Source: Streptomyces fradiae ATCC 10745 = DSM 40063 (GTDB taxonomy: Bacteria > Actinomycetota > Actinomycetes > Streptomycetales > Streptomycetaceae). From it: 64,000 nt of DNA. Position 1 is the first letter of the stretch, and every line of letters starts with the position of its first letter. The translations under genes and the position numbers were made by a program. Below, piece after piece: positions 54,001-62,521 of the stretch. The DNA is taken from NCBI RefSeq assembly GCF_008704425.1, contig NZ_CP023696.1, positions 5,372,501 through 5,436,500 of the forward strand, given 5' to 3'. Below the pieces are notes generated by a model. That model searched no databases, was not told where the DNA came from, and saw only the letters and a list, made by a program, of their open reading frames with translations.

Positions 54001-55714
54001 CCTCGTGCCGGCCGTCAACAACAACGGCTCCAACCGCAACAAGGCGGAGATGGTGCGCCTGCTGCTGCGCCTGCCCGACGAGCACGGCGTCCTGCCCGGC
54101 ATCGGCGTCTGGCCCAAGCAGAAGGACGTCGCCGACGCGCTCGGCCTCAGCCACGGCCGCATCCCGCAGATGCTCAAGGAGGAGCGCAGGCGCTGGACGG
54201 CGGAGCCCGCTGTCCGGGCCCTGCGGGACGAGATCACCGAGTTGCTGGCGAGCATGGGGCGCGTCGCCTCCGCCGTGGAGATAGCCGACGCCCTCGCCGT
54301 CCGGCGCGGCACGCACCTCGCCGGGCGCGAGCAGCGGCGCGCGATGGCCCTGGCGGCGGTACGGGCCGTCGTCGAGGTCGAGCAGCTGGTGCCGCAGGAG
54401 GCGGAGTTCCAGCACCAGCCGAACCGCAAGGCGACCGACGAGTCGCTGGGCGCCGGCCTGCTCGCCCTCGACGTCCGCGAGAACGACGCCCCGGACACCC
54501 CGACCGCTCCCGGCCTGCTCGACTACGCGACGCGCCTCGGCAGGACCGCCGACCGGCTCGCCCGGCTGGACACCCTGCCGACGGCCGCGACCGTCCTGGC
54601 CGAACTGGGCGCGCTGACGGTCCCGCCCGGCGCCGTCGACTGGGACGAGCGGCGCATGGTGGAGCTGGCCGCCGCCGCGTCCGTCAACGCCGCCGCCACC
54701 CCGCGCCTGGAGATCTACCCGCGCGACCTGCCCCTCGTCCGGGCGCTGCGCCTCACCCAGGCCGGTCTCGTCCGCTGGAACCCGGGCGTACCGGAGGGCC
54801 GGCAGCCCGGCCTGACCGGTGAGGACGTGCACGAGCGGGTCCGCGCCCGCTTCCCCGAGCTGGTCGTCCCGGACGGTCGCGGCGGCACCACCCACGATCT
54901 GCCGACCGGCGGCCCGCTCACCAAGGCGCTGCGCGACGCGGGCTTCGAACTGTCGCTGAGCACGCGCGAGGACACGGGCACCCTGCGCTACCTGCCGACA
55001 CGGGTGGACGACGCCTCCAGCTACCTCACGACGGGCGCGTGGCGGCAGTCGACCCGTACGAGCGCGGTGACGCGGTACGCGGACGACCCGCAGCTCGCGG
55101 GCGCGGTCCGCGCGGAGGAGCGGCTGCTGGCCTCGGCCCGCCGGGACGGGTACCGGGTGCTGACGGTGGGGCAGCGGTCGGTGCGGGAAGCGGTGGCCGC
55201 ACTGGGCGGTGAGCGGCTGGGAGCGGAAGCGGTCTCGGTGACCGAACTGTTCCTGCGGGCCCTGCGCGCGCAGGTCACCCCGGGCACCAAGCCGACCTGG
55301 GAGACCCTGCTCAAGGCGGACGCCGCCGAACCGGGCTCGAAGGGCGCGGTGCGGTTCGCGGAGTACGCGCGCACGGCGTGGGGCGCGGTCGAGCCCCGGA
55401 TCGTGGAGCTGCTGGGCGACGGTGGCGGCAGCGGTGCCGGGCCGGTCCTGCTGACGGAGGCCGGGGTGTTCGCCCGGTACGACGCGATGGGCGTCCTGGA
55501 CCGGCTGGCGTCGGCGGCCCGGCGGGGCGGGCGGGGCCTGTGGCTGCTGGTCCCGCAGCCCGACCCGTCACGCGAGCCGAGGCTCGGGCAGGTGGCCGTG
55601 CCGTACCAGGCCGGCCTGGGGGAGTGGATCCAGCTTCCGGACGCGTGGGTGGGCAACCGCCACCGCGGGTCCGGAGAGGTTGTGGCAAGCGCTGTCGAGG
55701 GAGACGCGAAGTGA
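51038..55714 (+). CDS. pglW: PglW-like BREX-2 serine/threonine kinase
   Basis: A 1558-aa protein. A NERD nuclease-related domain lies at about 30-160 (HVREVDLLVVAPGGLCMIELKDWHG). A kinase-like domain (about 195-490) has HHRALAARSV where HRD should be, so it is a pseudokinase. A second kinase domain (about 525-820) has a GTGSTSRAF loop, WHRDIKPDN (Asp675) and LIDFSLAG (DFS for DFG). A helix-hairpin-helix segment (LTPAAQSFLYGLGLTTVGELL) and a long C-terminal region follow. This order matches PglW of the phage growth limitation/BREX type 2 system. GTGA overlap couples it to pglX. The ATG follows GCGGGGAACAG. Confidence 0.9.
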   Translation: MREGRWVTVTESEFDHERRGLEAIRERLPDSDPWRAWSNFTFTANTGHVREVDLLVVAPGGLCMIELKDWHGSVTSENGTWVQTTPGGRRRTHGNPLHLVNRKAKELAGLLAQTGARRVWVAEAVCFTDGGLRVRLPAHDRNGVHTVDELVDMLKQPPADERRRVTAIGSREIAAALKSVGIRKSDAQYKVGPYELERKSFDSGPTWTDYLARHSDLPEAARVRIYLSERGSEASLRQSVENAARREAAVLGRFRHPGVVQLKQYFPSGHAAGPALIFDYHPDTLKLDEYLVQYGEKLDILGRMALVRQLAETMRSAHASRIHHRALAARSVHVVPRSRGRKGQAVGEEAAWLTPRLQISDWQIATQRSGDSSQGQGMTRFAPTALSSMHLSDDADPYLAPELTALSPDPVYLDVYGLGVLTYLLVTGKAPAASQAELLARLEAGEGLRPSSLVDGLSEDVDFLVQAATAYRPGQRLSSVDEFLELLEDVEDSLTAPASALDGHAGQGAGESADKDPLEAVAGDVLAGRWEVRRRLGTGSTSRAFLVRDLEAETRRTRPLAVLKVAMSDSRGEILVREAEAMRRLRPHSGIIRLVEPEPLHIGGRTVLVLEYVGDERDDAAQGADGGTRPRRREETVARQLREHGRLQVDQLEAYGDYLFGAVDFLEGEGVWHRDIKPDNIAVRIRPNRTRELVLIDFSLAGYPAKNTDAGTDGYLDPFVDVITRGSYDSHAERYAVAVTLHQMASGELPRWGDGSVPPRMTDPKEWPHPTIAAEAFDPAVRDGLVAFFQKALHRDAGRRFPELKPMRDAWRKVFLDASQTVPSSHRSRHPAPAEGTATARGAAAAIADAEPETAEQQRDRLAAEVTRDTPLTVSGLTPAAQSFLYGLGLTTVGELLDYSRRKLVNAPGLGAKTRNEVQQRQREWGERLREIPVSPLTPKGRAEAREELDQLTAAESAVVGQLATGESAGALSARTLRSVSLDTLATVLVPAVNNNGSNRNKAEMVRLLLRLPDEHGVLPGIGVWPKQKDVADALGLSHGRIPQMLKEERRRWTAEPAVRALRDEITELLASMGRVASAVEIADALAVRRGTHLAGREQRRAMALAAVRAVVEVEQLVPQEAEFQHQPNRKATDESLGAGLLALDVRENDAPDTPTAPGLLDYATRLGRTADRLARLDTLPTAATVLAELGALTVPPGAVDWDERRMVELAAAASVNAAATPRLEIYPRDLPLVRALRLTQAGLVRWNPGVPEGRQPGLTGEDVHERVRARFPELVVPDGRGGTTHDLPTGGPLTKALRDAGFELSLSTREDTGTLRYLPTRVDDASSYLTTGAWRQSTRTSAVTRYADDPQLAGAVRAEERLLASARRDGYRVLTVGQRSVREAVAALGGERLGAEAVSVTELFLRALRAQVTPGTKPTWETLLKADAAEPGSKGAVRFAEYARTAWGAVEPRIVELLGDGGGSGAGPVLLTEAGVFARYDAMGVLDRLASAARRGGRGLWLLVPQPDPSREPRLGQVAVPYQAGLGEWIQLPDAWVGNRHRGSGEVVASAVEGDAK

Positions 55715-58700
55715 TCGACCGCAAGGCTCTGTTGGACGACCTGAAGCAGCAGGTCAAGGCGGTCGAGGCCGACCTGGGCAAGCAGGTGAAGGCGCTCGGG
55801 GAGGTCGGCGCGCGGCTGCGCGCCGAGTACGACCGGGCGCGCAAGCTGGGGCGTACGGCGGCGACGTGGAACGCGTGGCTGGACGAGCGGGTCACGCAGG
55901 TCGCGGTGGCGTGGGTGCTCGGCACGGTCTTCGTGCGGTTCTGCGAGGACAACCGGCTGATCCCCGAGCCGTACCTGACCGGGCCGGACGGCGACCGGCG
56001 CGAGCTGGCGGAGGCGCGGTACGACGCGTACGTGGAGTCGGACGACGACCCGACCTACCGCGGCTGGCTGGAGAAGGCGTTCGACGAGCTGGGCCAGGGC
56101 CAGGCCGGCCGCCTCCTCTTCGACAAGCGGCACAACCCGCTGTACCAGGTCCCACTCTCGCACGACGGTGCGCGGGAGCTGGTCGAGTTCTGGCGCCGGC
56201 GCGACGAGGCGGGCGTCCTCGTCCACGACTTCACCGACCCGCTGAACGAGGACGGCACGGAAGGCTGGGACACACGGTTCCTGGGCGACCTGTACCAGGA
56301 CCTGAGCGAGGCCGCCCGGAAGACGTACGCGCTGCTCCAGACGCCGGAGTTCGTGGAGGAGTTCATCCTCGACCGGACGATGAACCCGGCGGTGCGGGAG
56401 TTCGGCTACGAGGAACTGAAGATGATCGACCCCACGTGCGGGTCGGGGCACTTCGTGCTGGGGGCGTTCCGGCGGCTGGTGCGGCTGTGGGCGGAGGGCC
56501 AGCCGGGCAAGGACGTGCACGAGCGGGTGCGGGCCGCGCTGGACTCGGTGCACGGGGTGGACATCAACCCGTTCGCGGTGGCCATCGCGCGGTTTCGGTT
56601 GCTGGTTGCGGGGATGGCGGCGAGCGGGGTGCGGTCGTTGGGGGAGGCGGCGCGGTATGAGTGGCCGATTCACCTGGCGGTGGGGGACTCGCTGATCAAG
56701 GCTCGCGGCAGCCAGCAGGGGAACTTGTTCGGTGGGGTGGACGAGGACTTTGTCGATGAGTTGGCTGAGTTCAAGTACGCCACGGAGGATGTGCACGAGT
56801 ACCCGGGGATTTTGCGGCCGGGGCGGTATCACGTGGTGGTGGGGAACCCGCCGTATGTCACGGTCAAGGACAAGTTGCTCAATGTTCTTTACCGAGAGCT
56901 GTATCCGGCCTGTTCGGGAAAGTATGCTTTGTCTGTGCCGTTCGCCCAGCGATTCTTTGAGCTGGCGAAGCGCGGAGATTCTGAGGGCTGCGGTTACGGC
57001 ATGGCTGGGCAGATCACTGCGAACTCATTCATGAAGCGGGAGTTCGGGGCAAAACTCATCGAAGGGTACTTCGGCCACGCGGTGGAGTTGACCGAGGTTA
57101 TAGACACCTCGGGTGCCTATATTCCGGGTCATGGAACGCCTACAGTTGTGCTGGTAGGTAGGCAGCGCGGTGGTGATGGGCGATCGTCTGCTATTCGCAC
57201 TGTCCGAAGTGTGCAGGGCGAGCCGTCCGCGCCGGAGAATGCTGAGAGGGGCCTAGTCTGGCGGGCGATCGTGGAGCAAATCGACAAGCCTGGTTCAGTG
57301 AGTCAGTGGGTATCCGTCGATGATCTGGATCGCAAGAAATACTTTAGTAAGCAACCCTGGATTCTGGTCGACGGCGGCTTGGAACTGAACTCGTCCATTG
57401 AAGAGAATTCCGTCGGACAGTTGCGCTCAGAGCTAGCACGTGACATTGGCTTTGCCAGCTTCCCAGGCCAGGATGATGCCTTCATTAGTGACTCGTCCTC
57501 GCTGCGGCGCCAGGGTATCGATGCCACCGTCGCGCGCCCGCTGGTCATCGGTGAAGTTGTGCGGGACTGGGAGGTGGACGTCGGTGACAGTGCAATTGCT
57601 CCATACGGTGGTGACCTGAAACCGTTGGCGTACGATGGCAGGAGCGCCTGGGGGCGGTGGCTGTGGAAGGTGCGCAGCTATTTGTGGTCGACCATGGAAG
57701 TTGGGGGACGGGCGCAGCAGGTTCGAGGTAAAGCTTGGTGGGAATGGTATCGATGGGTTTCCGATCGTTATCGGACCCCTTTGTCGATCACGTTCGCTGA
57801 GGTCGCCACACATAATCGCTTCGCGCTGGATCGTGGTGGGAAGGTCTTTAAGCAGACCGCGCCCGTGGTGAAACTGAGGGAGGGCTTGAATGAAGATGAA
57901 CACCTTCAGCTTCTCGGTCTCTTGAACAGTTCTCTTGCCTGCCTCTGGCTAAAGCTCAACTGTCACGACAAGGGGATTCGCGGTGAAGGGGGAGGTTTCA
58001 CCAGCTCGGAATGGGAGCGATTTTACCAGTTCAACGGCTCAAACATTGAGCGCCTTCCATTGCCTGCTGCGTACCCTGCTGCCGTTGCTGTTGCGCTCGA
58101 CACTCTTGCTCAGCAAGTCTCCGTCACCACCCCCTTCGCTGTGGCGCGAGCCATCACCCCCACGGCTACCGCCTTCCGTGAGGCTCGCCAGACGTGGGAG
58201 TCCGCCCGAGACCGCATGATCGCTCTTCAAGAGGAACTCGACTGGCAGGTCTACTCGCTCTACAATCTTCACCCTGAAGACCTTCGCGCCTCCGAGGACC
58301 CTGACGACCCCAACATCCCCGAACTCGCCCTCGGCGAGCGTGCCTTCGAGATCGTTCTCGCCCGTCGTGTAGCCGCAGGCGAGGCCAGTGGCGAGTGGTT
58401 CAAGCGGCACGGCTCCACGCCCATTACTCAGATTCCTGCGCACTGGCCCGCCCCCTACCGGGAGGTCGTCCAGAAGCGGATCGACGCCATCGAGTCGAAT
58501 CGGGCCATCAACATGGTCGAGCGGCCCGAGTACAAGCGGCGTTGGGCTACTGAAGGGTGGGACGCACTCCAGGAGAAGGCCCTCCGCTCCTGGCTGCTCG
58601 ACCGGATGGAGAATCGTGACCTCTGGTTCGACGAGAATGGGCAGCCCGCCATCCTCACGCTGGCCCGCCTCACCGACGCGCTCTCGCGTGACGAGGACTT

Positions 58701-59340
58701 CGTCTCCGTCGCCAAGCTCTACGCGCCCCGCAAGGACCTCGCGAAGGTCGTCACCGAGCTGATCACCGACGAGCACGTGCCGTTCCTCTCCGCGCTGCGC
58801 TACAAGCCCTCCGGGCTCAAGAAGCGCGCCGACTGGGAAGAGGTGTGGGACCTCCAGCGCCAGGAGGACGCCGCGCCCGACGAGCCGGCCAAGCGGAAGA
58901 TCCGGGACTCCATCCCCGTGCCGCCGAAGTACACCTCGGCCGACTTCCTCCGCGCGTCCTACTGGAAGGCGCGCGGCAAGTTGGACGTGCCCAAGGAGCG
59001 GTTCATCTCCTACGGGCAGACCAACGCCGCCACCCCGGAGCTGTACGGCTGGGCCGGCTGGGACCATCGGGAGCAGGCGCAGGCCCTCGCCACGTACTTC
59101 ACCAACACCGCGCTGTCCACCGAGGAGATCACGCCGTTCCTCGCCGGCCTGCTGGAACTCCAGCCGTGGTTGTCCCAGTGGCACAACGAGTTCGACGTGC
59201 TCTACAGCGGCTCCCCGGCGGACTTCTTCGCCGGTTACCGCCAGCAGAAGCAGGGCGAGCACGGTCTCACTGACGACGACCTTCGTGACTGGCGTCCTCC
59301 GGCCGCAACACGAGGCCGTCGCGCAGCAGCGAAGAAGTAG
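55711..59340 (+). CDS. pglX: PglX-like BREX-2 adenine-specific DNA methyltransferase
   Basis: A 1209-aa protein. The SAM-binding motif is DPTCGSGHFVLGAF (Asp240) and the catalytic motif is NPPY (Asn379), an N6-adenine methyltransferase of the PglX type. The long C-terminal part would hold target recognition. In the S. coelicolor Pgl system PglX modifies DNA in phage and acts with PglW, PglY and PglZ. The coding DNA from about 56870 to 58500 is distinctly richer in A/T at third positions than both ends of the same gene, suggesting exchange of the recognition region. GTG 55711 overlaps the pglW stop, with GAGGGAG upstream. The 3' end overlaps the convergent ATPase gene by 74 bp. Confidence 0.9.
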   Translation: MIDRKALLDDLKQQVKAVEADLGKQVKALGEVGARLRAEYDRARKLGRTAATWNAWLDERVTQVAVAWVLGTVFVRFCEDNRLIPEPYLTGPDGDRRELAEARYDAYVESDDDPTYRGWLEKAFDELGQGQAGRLLFDKRHNPLYQVPLSHDGARELVEFWRRRDEAGVLVHDFTDPLNEDGTEGWDTRFLGDLYQDLSEAARKTYALLQTPEFVEEFILDRTMNPAVREFGYEELKMIDPTCGSGHFVLGAFRRLVRLWAEGQPGKDVHERVRAALDSVHGVDINPFAVAIARFRLLVAGMAASGVRSLGEAARYEWPIHLAVGDSLIKARGSQQGNLFGGVDEDFVDELAEFKYATEDVHEYPGILRPGRYHVVVGNPPYVTVKDKLLNVLYRELYPACSGKYALSVPFAQRFFELAKRGDSEGCGYGMAGQITANSFMKREFGAKLIEGYFGHAVELTEVIDTSGAYIPGHGTPTVVLVGRQRGGDGRSSAIRTVRSVQGEPSAPENAERGLVWRAIVEQIDKPGSVSQWVSVDDLDRKKYFSKQPWILVDGGLELNSSIEENSVGQLRSELARDIGFASFPGQDDAFISDSSSLRRQGIDATVARPLVIGEVVRDWEVDVGDSAIAPYGGDLKPLAYDGRSAWGRWLWKVRSYLWSTMEVGGRAQQVRGKAWWEWYRWVSDRYRTPLSITFAEVATHNRFALDRGGKVFKQTAPVVKLREGLNEDEHLQLLGLLNSSLACLWLKLNCHDKGIRGEGGGFTSSEWERFYQFNGSNIERLPLPAAYPAAVAVALDTLAQQVSVTTPFAVARAITPTATAFREARQTWESARDRMIALQEELDWQVYSLYNLHPEDLRASEDPDDPNIPELALGERAFEIVLARRVAAGEASGEWFKRHGSTPITQIPAHWPAPYREVVQKRIDAIESNRAINMVERPEYKRRWATEGWDALQEKALRSWLLDRMENRDLWFDENGQPAILTLARLTDALSRDEDFVSVAKLYAPRKDLAKVVTELITDEHVPFLSALRYKPSGLKKRADWEEVWDLQRQEDAAPDEPAKRKIRDSIPVPPKYTSADFLRASYWKARGKLDVPKERFISYGQTNAATPELYGWAGWDHREQAQALATYFTNTALSTEEITPFLAGLLELQPWLSQWHNEFDVLYSGSPADFFAGYRQQKQGEHGLTDDDLRDWRPPAATRGRRAAAKK

Positions 59341-59857
59341 CCAGGAGTAGATCGGCATCAGTCGGTTCAAGGGCCACCCGGTGCGTGAGCGGGTGGCCCT
59401 TCGGCCGTACGTGCAGCTTCGCCCACACGGTCTTGCCCGGCGCGGCCTGGCGGGGGCTGACGCCCCAGTCGTCCGCGAGGGCGGTGACGAGGAGCAGACC
59501 CCGCCCGGACTCGGAAAGCGGGTCGGTCGCCAGGGGACTGGCCGGAGGCCGCTTCTCGGTGCGGGTGTCCGTCACCTCGATGTGGAAGATGCCCTCGGTC
59601 AGGGTGAGTTGGACGCGGAAGTCCCGGCCGGGGACACGGCCGTGGCGTACGGCGTTGGCGGTCAGTTCCGCCGTGATGAGGGTGAGGGTCTCGTTGATCG
59701 GGCTGCTGTAGGGGTGCCCCCAGTCGTCCAGGCGGTGCGAGACGAGGCGGCGGGCGAGGCGGGCACCGCGCGGCGTCGAGGTGAACCGCATGGTGAACTC
59801 GCGTTCGGGTGCGGGGTGCTGCGGCGTGTGCCCGTTCGGGGGAGTTGCTGACTTCAC
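59267..59857 (-). CDS. HATPase_c ATP-binding protein (AbaA/RsbW-like, WhiJ-type locus)
   Basis: A 196-aa GHKL ATPase domain protein. The N-box region is ELTANAVRHGR, followed by VTDTRTEKRPP and SGRGLLLVTALADDWG. Such stand-alone anti-sigma-like kinases accompany WhiJ/DUF397 genes in Streptomyces. The GTG start (59857) is kept because the PEREFTMRFTSTPRGARLARRL start region is itself conserved in the truncated copy at 62375-62521. It is read divergently from the XRE gene at 60019. The C-terminus lies antisense over the last 74 bp of pglX. Confidence 0.9.
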   Translation of the reverse strand: MKSATPPNGHTPQHPAPEREFTMRFTSTPRGARLARRLVSHRLDDWGHPYSSPINETLTLITAELTANAVRHGRVPGRDFRVQLTLTEGIFHIEVTDTRTEKRPPASPLATDPLSESGRGLLLVTALADDWGVSPRQAAPGKTVWAKLHVRPKGHPLTHRVALEPTDADLLLATSSLLRDGLVLRPEDASHEGRRQ

Positions 59858-60018
59858 AGGGTCAACGGTGGCCGACTCTGCGTAGCGTTGACCAGGAGTG
59901 ATGGGCTGACGGGCAGGGGCTGTACACGCGGTCGGAGCGCCTGTAAGCGGGGTGGGGCGTGACCGGTTCCAGGGCTTTGAGTTGGCCGACTGGGCGGTTG
60001 TACGAGAGGAGCTGTGGC

Positions 60019-60849
60019 GTGGACGACGAGGTTCAGCAGCCGGAGTACGAGGTCGGGACGGGCATGCTGTGCGTGTTCGGACGGCAGTTGAAACTGTTCC
60101 GGGAACGGGCGGGCCTGGACCGCGCGAGGTTCGGATCCATGACCGGGTACTCGGTCTCGACGATCGCTGCGTTCGAGCAGGCGCGACGTATCCCGCCGCC
60201 GAAGTTCATCGACCGCGCTGATGAACTGCTGCAGGCAGGTGGGGTACTGAGCGCGAGCAAGGAGGAGGTGGCTCGGGCCCAGTATCCGGCGTTCTTCCGA
60301 GACGCAGCCAAGTTGGAGGCCGAGGCCACCGAGCTCTTCGTGTACGACACCCACGTGGTGAACGGCTTGTTGCAGACAGAGGAGTACACGCGGGCTCTGC
60401 TGGGGATGCGGCGTCCACTGCTTGACGAGGCGACCATCGAGCAGCGCGTTGCGGCGAGGCTCGCGCGACAGGAGGTCTTCGACAGGTGGCCCGCCCCGTT
60501 GCTGAGCTTCGTCATGGAGGAGCCGGTCGCGCGTCGACCGCTTGGAGGTGAGCAGGTATGGCGCGGGCAGCTTGAGCAGTTGCTTCTGCTCGGACAGAAG
60601 CGGAACGTCGAGCTGCAGGTGATGCCGCTCGACCGGCAGGACAATGCGGGTGTGGATGGCGCCTTCACCTTGCTTACTCCCAGGCAGGGGCAACAGGTCG
60701 GTTACATGGAGGCTCAGGGCCGGAGCACACTGGTTACGGAGCGAGATGCAGTCCATGCTCTGTCCGCACGCTATGGGATCATCCGAGCGCAGGCTCTCAC
60801 CCCGAGTGAGTCCCTGGCCTTCATCGAGAAGCTGTTGGGAGAGAGATGA
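60019..60849 (+). CDS. WhiJ-like XRE/DUF5753 regulator
   Basis: A 276-aa protein. An N-terminal helix-turn-helix (about 20-75, FGRQLKLFRERAGLDRARFGSMTGYSVSTIAAFEQARRIPP) is followed by the DUF5753/Scr1-type domain (YDTHVVNGLLQTEEYTRALL...FVMEEPVARRPLGGEQVWRGQLEQLL). GTG 60019 is preferred because GAGAGGAG lies 7 nt upstream; an ATG at 59959 adds unrelated residues. The stop overlaps the DUF397 ATG (ATGA). With the ATPase and DUF397 genes it forms a classical WhiJ-type triad implicated in developmental control. Confidence 0.9.
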   Translation: MDDEVQQPEYEVGTGMLCVFGRQLKLFRERAGLDRARFGSMTGYSVSTIAAFEQARRIPPPKFIDRADELLQAGGVLSASKEEVARAQYPAFFRDAAKLEAEATELFVYDTHVVNGLLQTEEYTRALLGMRRPLLDEATIEQRVAARLARQEVFDRWPAPLLSFVMEEPVARRPLGGEQVWRGQLEQLLLLGQKRNVELQVMPLDRQDNAGVDGAFTLLTPRQGQQVGYMEAQGRSTLVTERDAVHALSARYGIIRAQALTPSESLAFIEKLLGER

Positions 60850-61049
60850 ACGCTGAAGCTAAGAGCGGTCCCGCGCCTGCGCTTGTCTGGGGCAAGAGCA
60901 GCTACAGCGGTGCCGAGGGCGGTCAGTGCGTCGAAGTCGCCGCCACCCCCGCCAGGGTCCACGTCCGCGACTCGAAGGACACCACCCGCACCGCACTGGC
61001 CGTGGAGCCCACGGCGTGGGCGGCCTTCGTGGAGTTCGCGGCACGCTGA
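60846..61049 (+). CDS. DUF397 protein
   Basis: A 67-aa DUF397 protein: WGKSSYSGAEGGQCVEVA, then VHVRDSKDTTRTALAVEPTAWAAFVEF. These small proteins pair with WhiJ-like regulators and antagonise them. It is translationally coupled to the XRE gene and followed by a hairpin at 61066. Confidence 0.93.
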   Translation: MNAEAKSGPAPALVWGKSSYSGAEGGQCVEVAATPARVHVRDSKDTTRTALAVEPTAWAAFVEFAAR

Positions 61050-61065
61050 CAGCGGTGGCGCCGTA

Positions 61066-61109
61066 CGCAGGGCTCTCCGGTGGGCGGACGCTCGCCGGAG
61101 GGCCCTGCG
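61066..61109 (+). terminator. Hairpin after the DUF397 gene
   Basis: CGCAGGGCTCTCCGG (61066-61080) pairs with CCGGAGGGCCCTGCG (61095-61109), 15 bp including one G-U, around a 14-nt loop, 17 bp downstream of the stop. The remaining spacer to 61359 shows no gene. Confidence 0.6.
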
Positions 61110-61359
61110 CGTGTCCGCTCCCGCGACCGCTTCTACGGCCGTGGCGGCTTGCTCCCCGGGGCCCTCACCGACGTCGCAGGCGTAGCGGTCAACGCCCGCA
61201 CACGAACGCTCGGTTCGCGTGCATGGGCCGCCCGCCCAGGTGGTGTCGCCGCCCTGGTGGTCCGGCCGGCACCCCCTCTCCGTCGGCCCCGTGACAAGGC
61301 GGCGACGGAGCTGCCGAAGTCCGGCCCTGGGCACGCTTGAGCTGCTGTAGGTTCCTGCC

Positions 61360-62235
61360 ATGACACAGGGCAAAGAGGTCGAGAACCCCGAGTCGCGCTT
61401 CTTCGTGCTGCTGCTGGCCGCGGCGAAGCTCCCCGGTGTGCGTATCCACCGGGAGGCGTACCTCCGGTCTGCGCTGGCGCGCCACTGCACCGAGGACGAG
61501 ATCCGCCGGGCGATCGAGGACACCCCCGCGGCGGCGGGCATCACCGTCGACGTCCTGGAGAAGGCGGCCAACGACTCCATCCGCTACGAGACGGCCAAGG
61601 TCAGCGCCCTCTCCGCCGCCGCCGGGATACCCGGCATCCTCGCCCTCCCCGCCACGGTGCCCGCGGACCTGGCGCAGTACATCGGCCACATGCTGCGCAT
61701 CGCGCAGAAGCTCGCCTATCTCTACAGCTGGCCCGACCTGTTCGCCGGCGAGGGCGATGACGTCGACGACGCGACCAAGGGGATACTCACGCTGTTCTTC
61801 GGCGTGATGTTCGGCACCCAGTCGGCGAACGCCGCCGTGGGGAAGGTCGCTGGGTTGATGTCGGAGCAGGTCGCCAAGAAGTTGCCTCAGAAGGCGCTCA
61901 CCCACGGCGTCGTCTATCCCATAGTGAAGAAGGTCGCGGCCTTCATCGGCGTCAAGATGACGAAGGAGTCGTTCGCGAAGACCGTCTCGAAGGCCATCCC
62001 CCTCGTCGGGGCCGCCGTCTCCGGCGGGCTCACCTTCGCGACGTACCTTCCGATGGCCAAGAGGCTCAAGAAGCACCTCGCCGGCCTGCCCCTGGCGGAC
62101 CCGACGCACCGAGCGGCGGACGAGGACATCGTGGACGGCGAAGTCATCGAAGAACACGAGACGTTCACCCCGGCAGACGCAGAACAGCACGCCGCGGACA
62201 CCACTGCCGTCAAGCTGGGGGAACCCAGGAGCTGA
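61360..62235 (+). CDS. EcsC-like membrane-associated protein
   Basis: A 291-aa protein. The core has alternating hydrophobic helices rich in Gly/Ala (AAGIPGILALPATVPADLAQYIGHMLRIAQKLAYLYSWPD; KTVSKAIPLVGAAVSGGLTFATYLPMAKRLKKHL), which resembles the EcsC family. The N-terminal 70 residues are charged, and the last 50 are acidic and probably disordered. Function is unknown. It is a single gene between the WhiJ triad and the second XRE set. Confidence 0.65.
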   Translation: MTQGKEVENPESRFFVLLLAAAKLPGVRIHREAYLRSALARHCTEDEIRRAIEDTPAAAGITVDVLEKAANDSIRYETAKVSALSAAAGIPGILALPATVPADLAQYIGHMLRIAQKLAYLYSWPDLFAGEGDDVDDATKGILTLFFGVMFGTQSANAAVGKVAGLMSEQVAKKLPQKALTHGVVYPIVKKVAAFIGVKMTKESFAKTVSKAIPLVGAAVSGGLTFATYLPMAKRLKKHLAGLPLADPTHRAADEDIVDGEVIEEHETFTPADAEQHAADTTAVKLGEPRS

Positions 62236-62374
62236 CGCCGCGAGGGCCCTCCCGACCGCTCGTGGGAGCGGCGTTCCGCCTTCAACGGAGGTGCGGGCAC
62301 GGGGCCGCCGGCGCCACGCCCGCTCGTGACGCGTTCTGTCCCGGACGCACGCCCGCAACGCCATCACCGCGGGT

Positions 62375-62521
62375 TCAGGGATCGGCGGGGGTGAGGCGGG
62401 CACCGCGCGATGTCGAGGTGAAATACATGGCGAACGCGCGTTCGAGTGTGGGGCAGCAAGGGCGCCGCCACTCCGGCGTGGGGGTGAGTGGCTCTGGGGA
62501 GGAACCGGTGAGCGAGGTCAT
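62375..62521 (-). pseudogene. Truncated copy of the HATPase_c gene
   Basis: A 48-aa frame that starts by ATGA overlap with the XRE stop. Its residues LERAFAMYFTSTSRGARL correspond to PEREFTMRFTSTPRGARL of the intact ATPase at 59267-59857, and the DNA around 62395-62450 is clearly homologous to 59755-59810. It stops after TPADP, so the whole ATPase domain is missing. It is a relic of a second XRE-ATPase pair. Confidence 0.65.

Noticed and set aside
51038..59340. A complete BREX/Pgl system
   Set aside because: Only the W and X components are in the window; no PglY, PglZ or helicase gene is seen.
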